64,000 nucleotides of DNA. Origin: Thunnus maccoyii. Taxonomy: Eukaryota; Chordata; Actinopteri; Scombriformes; Scombridae. Under the pieces are notes generated by a model. That model saw nothing but the letters and a program-made list of their open reading frames with translations. It had not been told where the DNA came from and ran no database searches. This document shows, in pieces, positions 1 through 13,854 of the stretch. Positions within the stretch are counted from its first letter, which is position 1, and the number at the start of each line of letters is the position of its first letter. The stretch spans positions 29,697,505 to 29,761,504 of the forward strand of contig NC_056535.1 in NCBI RefSeq assembly GCF_910596095.1, in the 5' to 3' direction. The position numbers and the translations under genes are program-made.

Positions 1-215
1 AGGATGACAATGCCCCAATTCACAGGGCGTGAGGGGTCACTGAATGGTTTGATGAGTATGAAAATGATGTGAATCATATACTATGGCCTTCACAGTCACC
101 AGATCTCAACCCAACTGAACACCTGAGGGAGATTTTGGACTGACGTGTTAAACAGCGCTCTCCACCACCATCATCAAAACACCAAATGAGAATTAGAACA
201 GCAGTTTCCAACGTT
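1..215 (+). pseudogene. Tc1/mariner transposase 3' remnant
   Basis: The frame starting at base 3 reads DDNAPIHRA, stop, [21 protein letters not shown] and then [15 protein letters not shown], stop. This is the C-terminal catalytic part of a Tc1-like DDE transposase: the second Asp of DD(34)E sits in the DDNAPIH motif, and the third acidic residue is the Glu of NPTEH. Two in-frame stops (the codon after HRA and the codon after EILD) show it is dead. The 5' part lies outside the window. It sits about 0.9 kb upstream of the first visible klhl10 exon, probably in an intron of that gene. Confidence 0.85.
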
Positions 216-1153
216 TTTGGCTTCTCACCACTTGAGCATTATCTACTTGTGATCCTTCATCACTGGTTGCATATTCTGATGGGTTGTGACCAGATCAAAC
301 AAACTGTGCTTTTTGTCCTCCTAATTTATTTAAAGAATATTTAGAGCTATGTAGAGGTATGGTAACTCATAATTAACAAGAAAAAAGCAAAAATTAATAA
401 TTATCTGAAAGTGTTGAAGTATTTTGTGATATTTGTGTGGCAAAAATGTTTGGGTTTTTTGTTTGTTTTTGCTAATCTGATCATTTTCTTGGCACTCCTT
501 AGATTTGCAACCCCTTGGGGGAGCCTGGCCATGGGTAACTGTTGTCTTTTGACTAATGCATGTCAAACCCTCCAAAAAAGCAGTTACTTTATCATATTTG
601 CTCACCTACCAGTCTTGCCAGTGGAGGGGCTCACAATGTTAAGTTCGGTGATGTTGGAGAAAAGGCCATGAGGTCATTAAAATCAATTGAGATTATCATC
701 CTCTTGGACGGATGAATGGTCTCAGCAAATTTCACTTCAATCTGCCAATCAGATGTGGTGGCCACAGAAAAAAAACATTAGGATTCAGCTTCAGTGTGAA
801 TAAAATCTTCTGTTACAGCATGTGTAATTGTATAATCATTATAATAATTAACATTTTGTTATTGGTTTAATGGATTTGAAAGGTCTCTGTCATGATCTGG
901 CTGTGAAAAAACCTGCAGAGGTTTAGGTTTAAGGATTTGTTGCTATGACAACAGCTCCAGGTACATTTTAAACCAGCTTTGATGAACTGAAAAATTCTGG
1001 CTTGTGTCAAATCATTAATAATCAATTCAAGCTAATTCAGTCGTTGATGAATGAAGTACATGCCTAGATTTCCTGTGACTGTTCGGTCCAAAAAGCCCAG
1101 ATGTTATGTCAGTGTTACAAAACCTTGATGTCTTCTAAATCCTGATCCCACAG
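216..1153. other. Non-coding, likely klhl10 intron
   Basis: I see no exon-like reading frame. The stretch is AT-rich and ends in the acceptor of the first visible kelch exon. The start of the BTB domain, which must be on an upstream exon, could not be found here. Confidence 0.5.
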
Positions 1154-4100
1154 CACTCTCTTCACCGGTTCTTGGGCAACCTCAGAAAGGCAGGTCTACG
1201 TTATCCCTGGAGTGTTGCCTGAGATCATGAACCTCATCATCAGTTACGCATACACCCACTCTGTTGCTGTGACAAAGGACAATGTGGTGGAGGTTCTGGC
1301 AGCTGCAGACCAGTTCTTGGTCCTGGGGATTGTTCAGGCCTGTTGCTTCTTCCTGGAGGATCAGCTGTGCCTGAAGAATTGCATCGGTATATGGAGGCTG
1401 GTGGACTTCTACCATTGTCCTGACCTGAGGCACAAGGTCTTCCTCTATATCCTTGACCACTTTCAGGAGATAGTTCATGACTCACAGGAGCTCCTGGAGC
1501 TCTCTGTGCAAGAGCTGGCCACTATCATCAAGAACGATTGTCTCAATGTGAGAAGAGAAAACACAGTGTTTGAGGCCATCCTCCGCTGGATTAACCACCT
1601 GCCTGATCAAAGACGAGGTTACATCTCTGTACTGCTGCCCAAGGTAACTGAAGAACAAGTGAACTGTAGCAGTAGTCAGCTTAAACATAGCATGTATTGG
1701 GTTGAATGTTTATAGAAACAGTGCAATAGGTCTGCTGAAGATCAGGAAAATGAGAGCATTGGTAGTTTAGAACATTTTCAGTGACCTGTGATGTTTTCCT
1801 GACAAGCAAACTATTGTAGCTGTGCAAAAAATAACTTTAGTTTCATTGTACACAAACAGAAATATAAAAAACTCTTTGGTTTTACGGTGAGTTATGTGCT
1901 GCAAGTATTTCTTGTTGAACAACAGTCGGGTGCATTTACTTTGTGAAGCTTCCCGAAGTCTTGTCATCATAGTGCGGTTGCCATGTTTGGTACCATCGTT
2001 CCTGTACAGAGACCAAAACCAAGACCTGTGTTCACCAACCGAATCTGGCAACCAGCACTACACTACACAAAAGTACTGGGCAGATGGATACACTGTTGTT
2101 TGTCAAGAAATAGTTCCAGCTTATAACTTCCCCTGAAACCTCAAACTGTGATATCTGATTTATAAACAAGATAAAACTTCTCATCTCACTCTCGGAAAGA
2201 CAGTGTTGAACTACTTCTTATAGTCTTAATTTGATTGAAATTACTTATTTTAATGTTGTCAGTCCTGAACCTCCATATTTTCTTGTCTTCAAAATGGTAT
2301 ATTGAAATACAGTAATTCCAAATACCCACCATCTCTAAGTCTAATGAGATTGCTGCTGCTGTCTTGTTATATCTGTCCAGGTGCGGCTATGCTTTATGAC
2401 CACTGACTACCTCCAAAATAGTGTGATCAACAACGCTTTGGTAAAGGACAGCATCGAATGTATACCCATCATCGATAATGCATTGAGGGCATTTATGGAT
2501 TTTAGGGCAAATGGACCCTCAAACCTTGACTACAGTTCCCCACTGACCCGACCACGCCTGCCTCCTGTTATTTTATTGGCCACTGGAGGTAAAGATGGCA
2601 GCATTCCAGTGACCAGCCTCCAGGCCTATGATGTCCGGGGTGACCGCTGGTGCAAGCTGAGCACTGAGGAGATTTGTCGTGCTCACCACGGTGCTGCTGT
2701 CCTCAACGGCTTCATATACCTAATTGGCGGCTGCAGTCGTGAAGCCCACTTGAATACCGTGCAAAGGTTTGACCTCATCACCCACACGTGGCACCAGGTG
2801 GCACCCATGAACTTCTGCCGCTGCTTTGTCAGTGTCGCCGTGCTGAATGGCTGCATCTACGCCTTGGGAGGGTTCAATGGACAAGCTTACTATAACACTG
2901 TTGAGTGCTACAGGCATGAGATTGACCAGTGGACTATGGTGGCACCCATGCGTACAAAGAGGTGTGGGGCCAGTGCTACAACTCTAAATGGCAAGGTGAG
3001 ATGACAAGGTGTGAAGCAGAGATGTCTGAGAGGGCGATATTGACAATTTAACTACCAAACTAGCCCGATAATCAGACTGAATTGACATTTTGTTTTCACT
3101 TCATTATCTAGTCTGACAATATGTTTATGTCAGCCAATGTCTGTTTAGGAGAGGTGGGTTGTTTTGTTTCATTTTGCCCAAACCACTGTCAGTAGCGAGT
3201 GACGTATGTGTCCCCACGACAATTTGACACAGAAGCTGTGGTTGCATACACGACTAATACGTTACTAATAAAAATTTATTATATTAGTATACTCTGATTT
3301 TCCCCCTCTAGGGTTAAAGAGAAACTCCACCAATTTTACACATCAAAGACTGTTTGCAAGTCTTGAGTACTACTGCATATGTGAAAAAAGTTGTATAAAG
3401 CCTTTTGTGGCTCCAGAGAGAGTTGCACATTGTTGGGTGGGGCTTAAAAGTGAAAAATATCTTGGGTTGTGTAGTTAGACAGAAAGAAGTGAGGTTACCT
3501 GACCTCTGTAGCTTGCTCCTCATCTCTGCTCGAGGCTAAAGGCTTGAGGCTACATTAACTGCTGCTAACACAACACACTAAAACTGAACTGTCAACAGTC
3601 AAGTTGCATGGTGAGTGATGTAGGTGCCAGGTTTTAACAAGGAGTAAGAATGTGTGGAATAAAATTGATGATGTCTCTGGTATTGGTGGATCAATTTCGA
3701 TCCCTTTTTTAAAAAAAAACTTATCAATCTGACAATGTTATAATAGTGCATTGCTAAATCAGTGGACTACTTTTTAAAGGTTTGATTAAGCAATTAAATT
3801 AATGTTTGTCATTCCAATCAAAGAAATTTGTCTAGTCTACAACAACCTGTCAATCTCATATACACTTGTTGCCATTTTTATGGGAATTTTTCTGTTTCCT
3901 GGTAGCATACTGCCTACAGAAGTCTGATTAGCAGGTGGAACAATTATTAATTAGCACAACACCAGACCTATTTAGATTTTTAAACAACTCAAAGATGTGG
4001 GTAGCAATTATTTTTCTTCAAAGAAAAACTTATGTCATCAGAATAAAAATAAAAATTATACAAACGGTGGCTTTAAAAACCTTTTCAACTTTGAATTACT

Positions 4101-6133
4101 TTTTTTAATTTTAAAACCTGTAAAAAAAAAACTACAACAAACCTTTTTTTCACCTTTTTTTCACCTATGATAATACCAACACATTTACTTTTTAGATTTT
4201 AAAATGTACTTTAAAACTCAAAGCACTTGCATTTTAAAAAGCAAATGCAGAGTCTTTTGTGACATTAATGACTTTAAGCAAGTATGTTACAAATCATCTG
4301 TAGTGGAATTTATATTAAATATACCTAAACTTGTCTGTAGATCTACGTTTGCGGGGGTTTCAATGGGCGTCGCAGCCTCTCTTCGGCTGAATGCTACAGC
4401 CCGGACACCAACCAGTGGACCGTGATCAGCCATATGAGAACCTCCCGAAGTGGCCTTGGGGTGGTGGCCTACAAAGACCACATCTATGCGGTAAGTGTGT
4501 GGCATTAATATGAAGGTTTGGTTGAACCATGTTAGTGGTGACTGGAATGTCACTGGAGGACGGTCAGTGATGATTTAAAGAGGTCTGTCTGCCAGTGGTC
4601 AAAGGACAGACTGATTGATGAACTGTGCAATCAAGCACTTCTTTAATGAGGAAGAGGTATTAATGTCATAAACTGTCCTTTGGCTATCAGAAACTCTCCA
4701 GTAGTTCTTTAAACATTCAACATAAGTCACGATTTGATAATGAGAAACTTGTGACTTGGTTCTTACATCTTTGTCATTCTAGACCTGCTTATACGGTGGC
4801 CCTGAGGTGCAAAACACTACAACAAAACCAAAAAACATTTTAGAAAAGACACCAAAAATAGAAAACACAACAACACTTCACAAAACACATTTTAGAAAAC
4901 ATATTTGTAAAATATTGTGTTTTCTGTTTTGTTGTTGTGTTTAAGTGTATAAGTATATCCTTATGTGAGTTTGTTAAGTAAATCTTTAATTCATCTGCAG
5001 ATTAAAGCAACCACAACATGAGAAATGTTATAAACATTATAAACAGGAGACATATTAATTATAACATGATTATTATTGAATGGCATAACACATTTTTTAA
5101 GGATAAAGCCCCTGTCAGACCAGAAAGTGGTCCACATGTAACAAGTGGTGCTGGAGGCTTGATCACTCTTGGAGCTGTTTTGTGAGCTACTGTGGCCAGT
5201 GTGACCAGTAGCATGCTAGTTTGACTGATTACTACCTGAGCACCTACCAGTTATCAAACTTGGGCCGCAAACAAAAAAACAAGTTAACAAAGTTTATACG
5301 AGAGAAGTATTTGTGTCATCAACTCCTGTCTAAAACTACCAGCAGACTCTTTTGTGAAGAAATTTTGCTTTGTAAAGTTTGATTGGTGTTTCGATCATTT
5401 TGGGGTTTACTAGCGGTCAGAAGCACACATTCGCATGTCAGAGTGAATAAATTTGAACTTGGTTATTTTACAATCCACAAATCTTCTGACAACAACCAAA
5501 CCGAATGAATATATTGTACTAACAAGTACTATCTTTGTAGCCACAGCCTGACTTATTTGGTGTTTTTTTTATAATTAACAATGAAAATAGTCTGTAATTA
5601 TGTCAGAGATACCGGTGGGCCTCCATACACACTGAGACTTATTCTTCCTGTTGCTTTCTTGTTATTCTTTAAGAGTTTTAGCTTGGGTTTACTTACTCTT
5701 CAATTTTGACAATATGGTGCAACACTTGCTCAGTGTGTTCTCAAGATCCAGGACATGTTTCTCTGTTCTCCCCTAGGTTGGTGGCACCTTCACCGGGGCA
5801 TCCCATCTGTGCAGCGCTGAGGCCTACGACCCCCGAACCAACAGGTGGAACATCATACCGTCTATGTCAACCCCCCGTAGCTACTTTGGCATTGAGGTGG
5901 TGGAGGACCAGCTCTTTGTGGTTGGAGGACACGACGGCTCCACCGCCATGTTTTCTGTGGAGCGCTACGATGAGGAGGCCGGCATGTGGTACGGTGCCTC
6001 CAACATGGAGATGCCCTGCAGCGGCCTGAGCTGCTGTGTGCTGCATGGACTCTACACTGTGGTGGAGAAGTTGTTCCCTCGTGATGCTGTGACGCTCACC
6101 AATGTGGAGGAAGCTGCAGGTGGATCCATCTGA
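1154..6133 (+). CDS. klhl10: Kelch-like protein 10 type (BTB-BACK-Kelch), 5'-partial
   Basis: Four exons are visible: 1154-1643, 2381-2995, 4341-4490 and 5777-6133 (TGA). Their phases agree and they give about 536 residues; the family is near 608, so only the start of the BTB domain is missing upstream. Exon 1154-1643 holds the end of BTB (TLFTGSW, then IPGVLPEIMNLIISYAY) and BACK (LCLKNCIGIWRLVDFYHCPD). The rest carries six kelch blades, each with a GG pair and a downstream W: TGGKDG, IGGCSR, LGGFNG, CGGFNG, VGGTFT and VGGHDG. KLHL10 proteins recruit Cullin-3 through BTB/BACK and bind substrates with the propeller, acting as a ubiquitin-ligase adaptor needed in spermatids (family knowledge). 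The linker GPSNLDY..PLTRPRLP before blade one and the final YFGIEVVED blade favour KLHL10 over other KLHLs. Which fish paralogue this is (a or b) cannot be decided. Confidence 0.9.
3313..3610. repeat. Dispersed repeat in klhl10 intron
   Basis: The block opens with AGAGAAACTCCACCAATTTT and continues through a stretch that I recognise as a common interspersed element in percomorph genomes. Boundaries are approximate and no partner copy is in this window. Confidence 0.35.
4785..4965. repeat. AC-rich inverted repeat in klhl10 intron
   Basis: Short runs of AAAACACAACAACA type around 4810-4890 are mirrored by TGTTTTCTGTTTTGTTGTTG near 4917-4940. The flanking CGGTGGCCCTGAGGTGCAAA is typical of a small foldback element in fish genomes. 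It is degenerate. Confidence 0.35.
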
Positions 6134-8580
6134 CCCTCAGCTCAGTCCTGACACACGTCATCCATCCATTAACTTCATTTTAAAAGAAATAAAAAATAAA
6201 AAAAATTTATTCATCCTTTGAAAGAAGAGGCACTGCTATTATTCCCTTATATGTACATAAATATATATTTTCATATATGTTTTAATGTATATTTATTTAT
6301 ACTTTTACTTATTATAATGTATACATAGACCATAGTTACCTGTGTCTACATTAATTTGACTCTCTGGCTCCACCTGAAGGATTTTTCAGTTGCACTACTT
6401 GATTCATTATTTTTGCACTTATATATTCACAGATATATTTGCACAATTCATTTATACAGTCTAAGGTATTGTAATTTGTATAAACTATGTTGTTTCTGAG
6501 TGTAATTTCTTTTATGTTTCACATTTATATTTATGTAATGTACTTGTTTTCATTTATTCCTTTTTTTCCCTGCCTCTATAGCTGTCTCTTGTCCTGCTGT
6601 AACCTGTGAGTTCACTGACTGAATAAATAAATAAATAAATAAATAAATAAACTAGCAAGATTTTTCAGTTTAGGACAGTCTACAGTTTGGAGGTGCATGA
6701 TGTTTTAAATAAAGGGTTAAAAAAGACATTAATTAATGCAAATAAAATATGTAAGTGTCAAAATGTCACTAAACTGAAACTTTGGAAAAACACCATGAGA
6801 TAAAAACTGCTGGAATCAAATAAAAATTGCTCTTTTTTATTGTGTAAAGAAGCAGGATGAAATGACATTTACAAGTGAGCTGAGTTTTAAAAATATATTG
6901 AATAATATCACAACTTCAAGATTATGGTATATATTTAATCTTTATTTGTTCATATTATTATTTTAAATTGTCTTATTTATTAATTATTTATTGAACATTT
7001 TGGGTGTTTATACACATTGCCATGTTTTCACACTGGTAACAGTTCTTTGAGCTGTGAGCCAAAAAGCATTTTCATATTGTACATACGACCCTATGCCGTA
7101 ACTTTAAAGAGAATAAATGGGCTCAAAGAAAAACACAGACTGCAAATAATTTCAAAATTGTCTATTTTGCTTACAAACAAAAACGTAATGCCATCAGATA
7201 AAGATGCTGCAATCACTTAAAAATATACACACATAGGCTTTGATATGTTACTTTCTTGTTACAGTTACATTATTTAATGTAAATCACGATGGATGTTTTT
7301 TATATTATCTGATATCTGAAAGACTGTATGAAGTAATTAATCAAAGAATAATTATCAGATTAATTGATAATGAAAATAATTGTAAGTTGCAGTTTATATA
7401 AATGATTTATGTTATTCTTTATTTCATTACTATTTATTATTATTATTATATTCTTGTGTATGTATGTATTTGTGGAGAAAGATGAGCGTGGGGTTTATGG
7501 ATGTTAAAAGTTGAAAAAGTAAAAAAAAAAAAAAAAAAGGTCTTTAAAAATATCTTGTATATTGTGTACCATTATTCTGAATAATATATATATTTTTAAA
7601 GGTCTCAGAGGTCTTTACAATCTGTACAACATACTGAACATGTAAGACCATTTCAGTTCGACTGCCAAACATTTGTGTTTGTGAGGAACAAACCTGTTAT
7701 GGTCGCAGAGGCTAACATGGAATTCACACATTAAGCTTTGATTTTTGCCAGGTTCATTTCAGCACCATTCACCATTCAAATTACATGGTGCAACCATAGT
7801 TTTAATGCCTCTTCTCATGTGGGGGCAGTATTAGACAGTCTCTCCAGGATTTCACAGTTTTTTTGTGATTATTGCTGCCAAAAATGTTTGATTTTGCAGT
7901 GGCTTCTCTCCAAAATTGCAATACAATTTGCAATGTTTTATGTGCTCTTATTGTGGTAAGATTGCGGGAATAAGGAAAATTTGCAAGCAAAGGAAAAATT
8001 TGCATTTTTTTTTGTAAATTGCTACCCATGAAGCATCCTATGTAATCACTTTCTTTGATAAAAAGCATACAGAAACAACTATATTTCAGTGCTGATTTTT
8101 TAATTTTATTTTCTGAACATGAGAAACATGGGCTCAAAGTTATATAAAAAAGAAAATACTTTGCTTGAGTTCCATTTATAAGCCTTTATTACATAAACGT
8201 TAACCTCAACATTAGCACCAAACAAAATCACTTTTGACTGATTAGATGTTACAAGGTTATATTATAATAACTGAGATTTACAGGAGATTTGTGTTTATTT
8301 TGTTATCTTCAGTAGATTTGTGAAAAATTATGTAAAAGTCTTGATGTAAACTATGAAAGTCAAAACTTTCATCAGGGGACTACGTATTTTTTCTGCAGGG
8401 CCTGATTTGGTCCACAGACTGCAGTTTGCCTACCACTCTGATGTAGACTAACAAAACACTCCACAAAAATACCTTTAACAGGTAGTCCCGCTTATCAGAA
8501 ACGTAGAAAGGCTATAAACCAAATGGCATTCCCAAATTTATCAATAAATACCATGAATACAGGCGATGTTTCTCACAAAC
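6134..8580. other. klhl10 3' UTR and intergenic spacer
   Basis: The AATAAA hexamer closest to the klhl10 stop is at 6188-6193. A second cluster is the (AAAT)n tract at 6622-6651, which follows TGCTGTAACCTGTGAG and looks like the tail of a degraded LINE rather than a gene end. The remainder, to about 8580, is very AT-rich with an A18 run near 7520. I see no gene. Confidence 0.5.
6622..6651. repeat. (AAAT)n microsatellite
   Basis: About seven uninterrupted AAAT units, probably grown from the poly-A tail of a retroposed fragment. Confidence 0.9.
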
Positions 8581-8583
8581 TGA

Positions 8584-8879
8584 GGAAAACGGCCGCCATT
8601 ATGGCTCAGAGTTGTACACGGATACAGTAAAAGGGCGATCCTGGTCAGAGCCAAAATGGCGCATTTTCCCTTTAAACAACCAACCAATCGAATTAATGGA
8701 ATCTTTCTTCCATCCAATCACAATCCACGTGGGGGCGGGACCTGCGGAGCTGGGAGGATCTGTTTTGGGGTGTTTTGGATCCGTGTAGCCAGGAAATCTT
8801 GAGAGGGAGTTGTCGCACAGAGTCGCCGAGCGTTTTTCTCCGTCGATTGGCACCGATCGCCACCGCGCCAGCCGCAGCA
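8584..8879 (+). promoter_or_regulatory. appl1 promoter and 5' UTR region
   Basis: Composition shifts from AT-rich to GC-rich just before the appl1 start codon at 8880. Visible elements are CCAAT boxes at 8684-8688 and 8714-8718, a palindromic E-box CACGTG at 8726-8731 and a GC box GGGGCGGG at 8732-8739 directly abutting it. Two ATGG-type motifs (CGCCATTATGG near 8594, AAAATGGCGC near 8654) resemble YY1 sites. There is no TATA box, as expected for a housekeeping gene. The transcription start is not known; I place it between about 8740 and 8830 by inference. Confidence 0.6.
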
Positions 8880-11800
8880 ATGCCCGGGATAGAGAAGCTG
8901 CCGATAGAGGAGACGCTGGAGGACAGCCCACAGGTAACGGTCCTCTTCCCTGGAAGCTCCAGCTAGCATGCTAACGTTACCCGCTTGAACAGGGAGGCTA
9001 ACTGCCTTTGTAGGATCAGTGTTCATCGACAAACAGCGAGGCTAACTGTCTTTATAGGGTCAGTTTTAATGAACAAACAGCAAGGCTAACTGTCTGTGTA
9101 GGATCAGTGTTCATCGATAAATAGAGGAGATGGAGTTCAAGCAGCAGGCTGACCGCTAACGGCCCAGTTAACCGACTGATTGAACGGGATACATCAGCTG
9201 TGCATCGGCATCGAAAATGTGACGGCTATACCGATCAGCTGGCGGAGATGCGAAGTCAACATGTCAACGGGAGGCACAACATTCACTGTCAGTTTGCACA
9301 TTAAATGATCCCGTTAAATGAATAGTTGGCAAGGCTGGCTACTTCCTTAGCCACTCGGCTGTTTCCCCTCCTTCCAGTGATCAGGCAGCAGTGTCATCCT
9401 GCTGCTCTCTGTTGTTGTCAGATGCCAAAGTCACGTAGTGCAGAAAGCTGCTGCTGCACTGCTTCAGATGGATTGACATTGAAACACAACCCAATCACTG
9501 ATGTTTCAGCAGTAATCCGTTAAAAAAAAATCAATTATTTTTCAATTCACAGGACTAAACTATCTAACTGTAAAACTATCTAACTATAGTAGTTCAAACT
9601 AGCTCCACCTCCAGCAGCTACAACAATAACATGCTGCTTACATACTGATGCTTCAGTATTAATAATCTAATGATGTCATATATAATAATATATCAGTCAG
9701 AGGGACCAAACCACTACTTTTACCGCAATACTTTAACCACATCAAGCTGATATACTTATGTACTAGAAGGGGATTTTTCATACATGACTTTTACTTGTAA
9801 TGGAGTATTTTTACATTGCTGTATTGGTACTTTTACTTAAGTAAAGGATCTGAATACTTCCTCCAGCACTGCCTGTATAACTGCTATCAAAGCTGGTTAT
9901 CAACAGGCTCAGTTAATTCTTGACTTCTCTGTCCAGCTGTGAGGTGAACTTCTAAAGTAGAAGCAACATCATCAGAACCAGTGGAGCATTTCATTTGACA
10001 CAAGATGAAACTGAGATACATGTAGGGAAAGTTTATCATTGCTGCAAAATGTGATTTACAGTGAGGTGAAGTGTGTGTATATATAGAATGTAATTAAACA
10101 ACAAGAATGTGATTTAAAAGCAGTTCAAAGTGGCTGCAATCAGACTAGTCATCTGACTAGTCTCTGCTAAAAAGAAGCATGAAGAAAATACTTTGTCCAG
10201 CGATCTGATTGGTCAGTAGTCCGGCTGTTGACACATTTTCATCTTATCCTCTGAACTGAACCTGCAGCGTAGGTTACCATGGTGATCTATCCCATTTAAA
10301 GTGAGGCAGCTTTGTGATGCCATTAAAGGATAGGTTAAAAAATGTTCAAGTCTGTCTTAAAACAACAGCCATATAAACACTGAAAGATGCTTTAATCATT
10401 CCTCCAGTTTTTCTGTGTCATTTGGTCCTTACACATCTGAAACTGCTGCTCTCTCCTATGGTGTCTCTCAAGGTTCCGTTGTGGGTCCTATTTTATTTGC
10501 TATATATATGCTTCCCTTAGATCATGTTATTAGCAAATTTAGATATCCTGTCACTGTTAAGCTGACGATATTCTGCTCTATGTCTCTTTTAAGCCTGATA
10601 ATGACAAAATGTCTGTGTTGCACCACTGTCTGACTGCCATAAAGGACAGGATGTCTAACAACTTTTTACAGCTTGATACAGACAAGACGGAGGTTTTTAT
10701 CATAGCTTCTGACAGTATAGCTCCCAAGGTTGCTCAGAGTATTGGGTCCCTTTTCTCAGCTGTTCAGTCTAAATCTCGGTGTGTTATTTGATCAGGCTAT
10801 GCATTTTGATCAGCATATTAAATCATTGACCCGTACATGTTTTTTCCAATTTAGAAATATCGATAAACTCAGGTCTGTTGTATTACAACCTGAGCTGGAG
10901 ATGATTATTCACGCTTTCATATCATCCCAGCTGGACTATTGTAATTTCCTTTTCACCTGCCTCAGCAAGTCATCTCTGAACCCTCTACAAATGCTCCATA
11001 TCACAGCTGTCACTTAGGTCTTCTGACCAGGGCCTACTGGCTGTCTATCGCTCTCAACTGAAAACAAAAGGTGATCAGGCCTTTGACGTAGTGGCTCCAA
11101 TACCATTGAACTCTTTTACTTTAGACATACGGTCTGCAGTCTCTGTAGAAGCTTTTAAAAAGCAACAGAACGCCCATCTTTTCAAATTGGCCTTTGTGTC
11201 ACCTTAAGATGTCTAGTGATTGTTCTTTTGTGTGTTTCTTTTGGGGGTACCCTGTTGCCTGTGTTTTTGTTTGTATGTTTTATGCCTCTTTTTTTTAAAA
11301 CTTTTATTCTTGTGAAGCACTTTGTGAATTTTATTTCAGTGAAAGGTGCTATACTAAATAAATAATTATTATTCATACTGGCTATTAAAAGATCCCCTTC
11401 AAATGTGCTTTCATTGTAAGTGATGGGGGACAAAATCCACAAAGTCACAATTTTGTGCAAAAATGTATTTAAAAGTTTATCTGAAGCTTATATGAGGCTT
11501 CAGCAGTCTGCGTTAGTCATATCAAGTGGATATCTGCCACAGACATTAGACAGCATTAAATAGCCTCTTTGTGTTTCCTCAGACAGTGTTTCCCCGTTGA
11601 GCTGCGGTTGAAGTGTAGCAACAAAAAAAGGAACTTTGGCACTAAAAAGACAATAAAAAGAAAGAAATATATCTACTTGATTTGACTCATTTTGACAGCT
11701 GAAGCATCATATTAGCTTCAGATAAACTTTTAAACATATACATTAAACCGGCCTTCAGATATACTCAAAAATTCAAAATCGTATTGTTTTAGTGAGTTTA

Positions 11801-13790
11801 GAATGACAATAACAGAGCAGCTTGCTGGCGAGCTAAAGGCATGCAGTGAAGACACACCTTGACAACTGAACTGTACTGTGTGGAGAGGAAGCAGATGTGG
11901 ATTTACATAGATAGATGTGAGTCTGGTATTTTGGCAGTTAACTTGCTGAGGTGTTATGGATTGTTAAAATGATTAACACTGACTGCATTTTTACCAGTTT
12001 CATTCTTTTTTCTTTTTTTTTATGTAGACTCGCTCTCTGCTGGGAGTGTTTGAGGAGGACACTGCAGCCATCTCCAACTACTGTTCACAGCTCTATCAGG
12101 CCATGCAGAGGATTTATGATGCACAGGTACACACACAAACACACACACACATGCACACGATTGACAGGTGTAGTGCCAACAGGATAACAGATATGGTCAG
12201 AACATACAGTACTTTAGGAAGTGGATGTTGGTTGGATAACAATGTGTCTCCAGCTGCTCACTGCCGTGTGCTGCTTTCTTTTCCAGAATGAGCTTAGTGC
12301 TGCAACACATCTGACCTCCAGACTGCTGAAAGAGTACGACAAACAGGTAGGCCAGTTCATACCAGCCACCGACCCTTTGACACCAGCCAAAACACTATAA
12401 CGCTTGACATTACTTTTATCATACTACCCACTGGCCATTTAACATTAACCACAACCTTTATAACATGGGCTGCAACCCTTTAACTCTGTCCATCAGCCTT
12501 ATGACACACTGATGACACAGCTTTATTATGGTAGCCTTTAGCCTTAGGCGGCATTCAGACCGAGATAAATCCATTCATGAAAAAATGCCCAATCACATAT
12601 ATGCAGGCACACATTCCTGGTGGATTCATTTGCAACATGAACAGAGCGTTTCTACCATTTACCTCGCAATCGCTGATCCAAAAGATAAAATAGTTGCTGC
12701 CATAATAACTTTCTAGAGTAGTAAAATCCTGTATCTGAGTATTATTGACCAACTCTTCAGTAACCACAGCCTTGCAACATAAGCCACAACATTATAACAC
12801 TTGCCTTTTATCACTAGCTACCATCTTTATCACACCAGCTGTCAGCCTTATTACTCCATACAGGTCTACGCCTCTGGTTATGTGTCACACTGTTACATTT
12901 TAAGATTTAGCAAAGATTGGAATTTTGGCCCGCACTTCTTTTTTGTTGTTATTTGCTTTTTATTAGGTTTTCTTTTAAAGAACACATATAAACAAAAGTG
13001 GTACATATATTCCAATCAGACACAAAACACACACTTTAGAGAATAAATAAATAAAAATAAGAAACAACAAGAGGAGGATCCATCTCTTAAATAAACTAAA
13101 TCTACACACATATATACATATACATACACAGCCACGTATACACACACGTGCATAGTCGGCCGACACTTTGATCCAAAAAAAGATATGTTTACAGCTTTGT
13201 AATCATTATGGTGACCTTTCCTCTCGAAACAACCTTATGTCAACACTTTTCTCTCTGACAAAGTATCTTGAAAACTGCCAGGAATTCACAAACTTTTATA
13301 CGGTGTGTAACACGCTTATTTGCTGTGGCAGCGACATATCTTTCTCCCAGGAATCAATTTTGCTGTTGTTGTTGTTGTTGTCTGCAGCGTTTTCCTCTAG
13401 GGGGCGATGATGAGGTGATGAGCTCCACCCTACAGCAGTTTGCTAAGGTCATTGACGAGGTGAGTCAGAATACAAATACGCCACAGCAGGTTTGTTTGAT
13501 CCCTCTGTACACAGGCAGGTTTTACCTGACATGATATGACAGCATGAGCGATTTACTATTTATATCTGTGAGAAGGAGATTTAGAAACACTGTTCTTCTT
13601 CTGTGGCCAAACTGAGGTCATTCAGCTGATTGACAGTTTGTATATTCCTTAACTTACACGCCATATTTTTTAATCTCTCTCTTTGGCTTCTTTCTAGTTG
13701 AGTTCCTGTCATGCTGTCTTGTCCACCCAGCTTGCAGATGCCATGATGTTTCCTATCACTCAGTTTAAAGAGAGAGACCTGAAGGGTAGG

Positions 13791-13854
<64 letters not shown>

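Noticed and set aside
330..671. Overlapping open frames on both strands upstream of klhl10
   Set aside because: Composition is AT-rich and repeat-like, and no splice or domain evidence supports coding.
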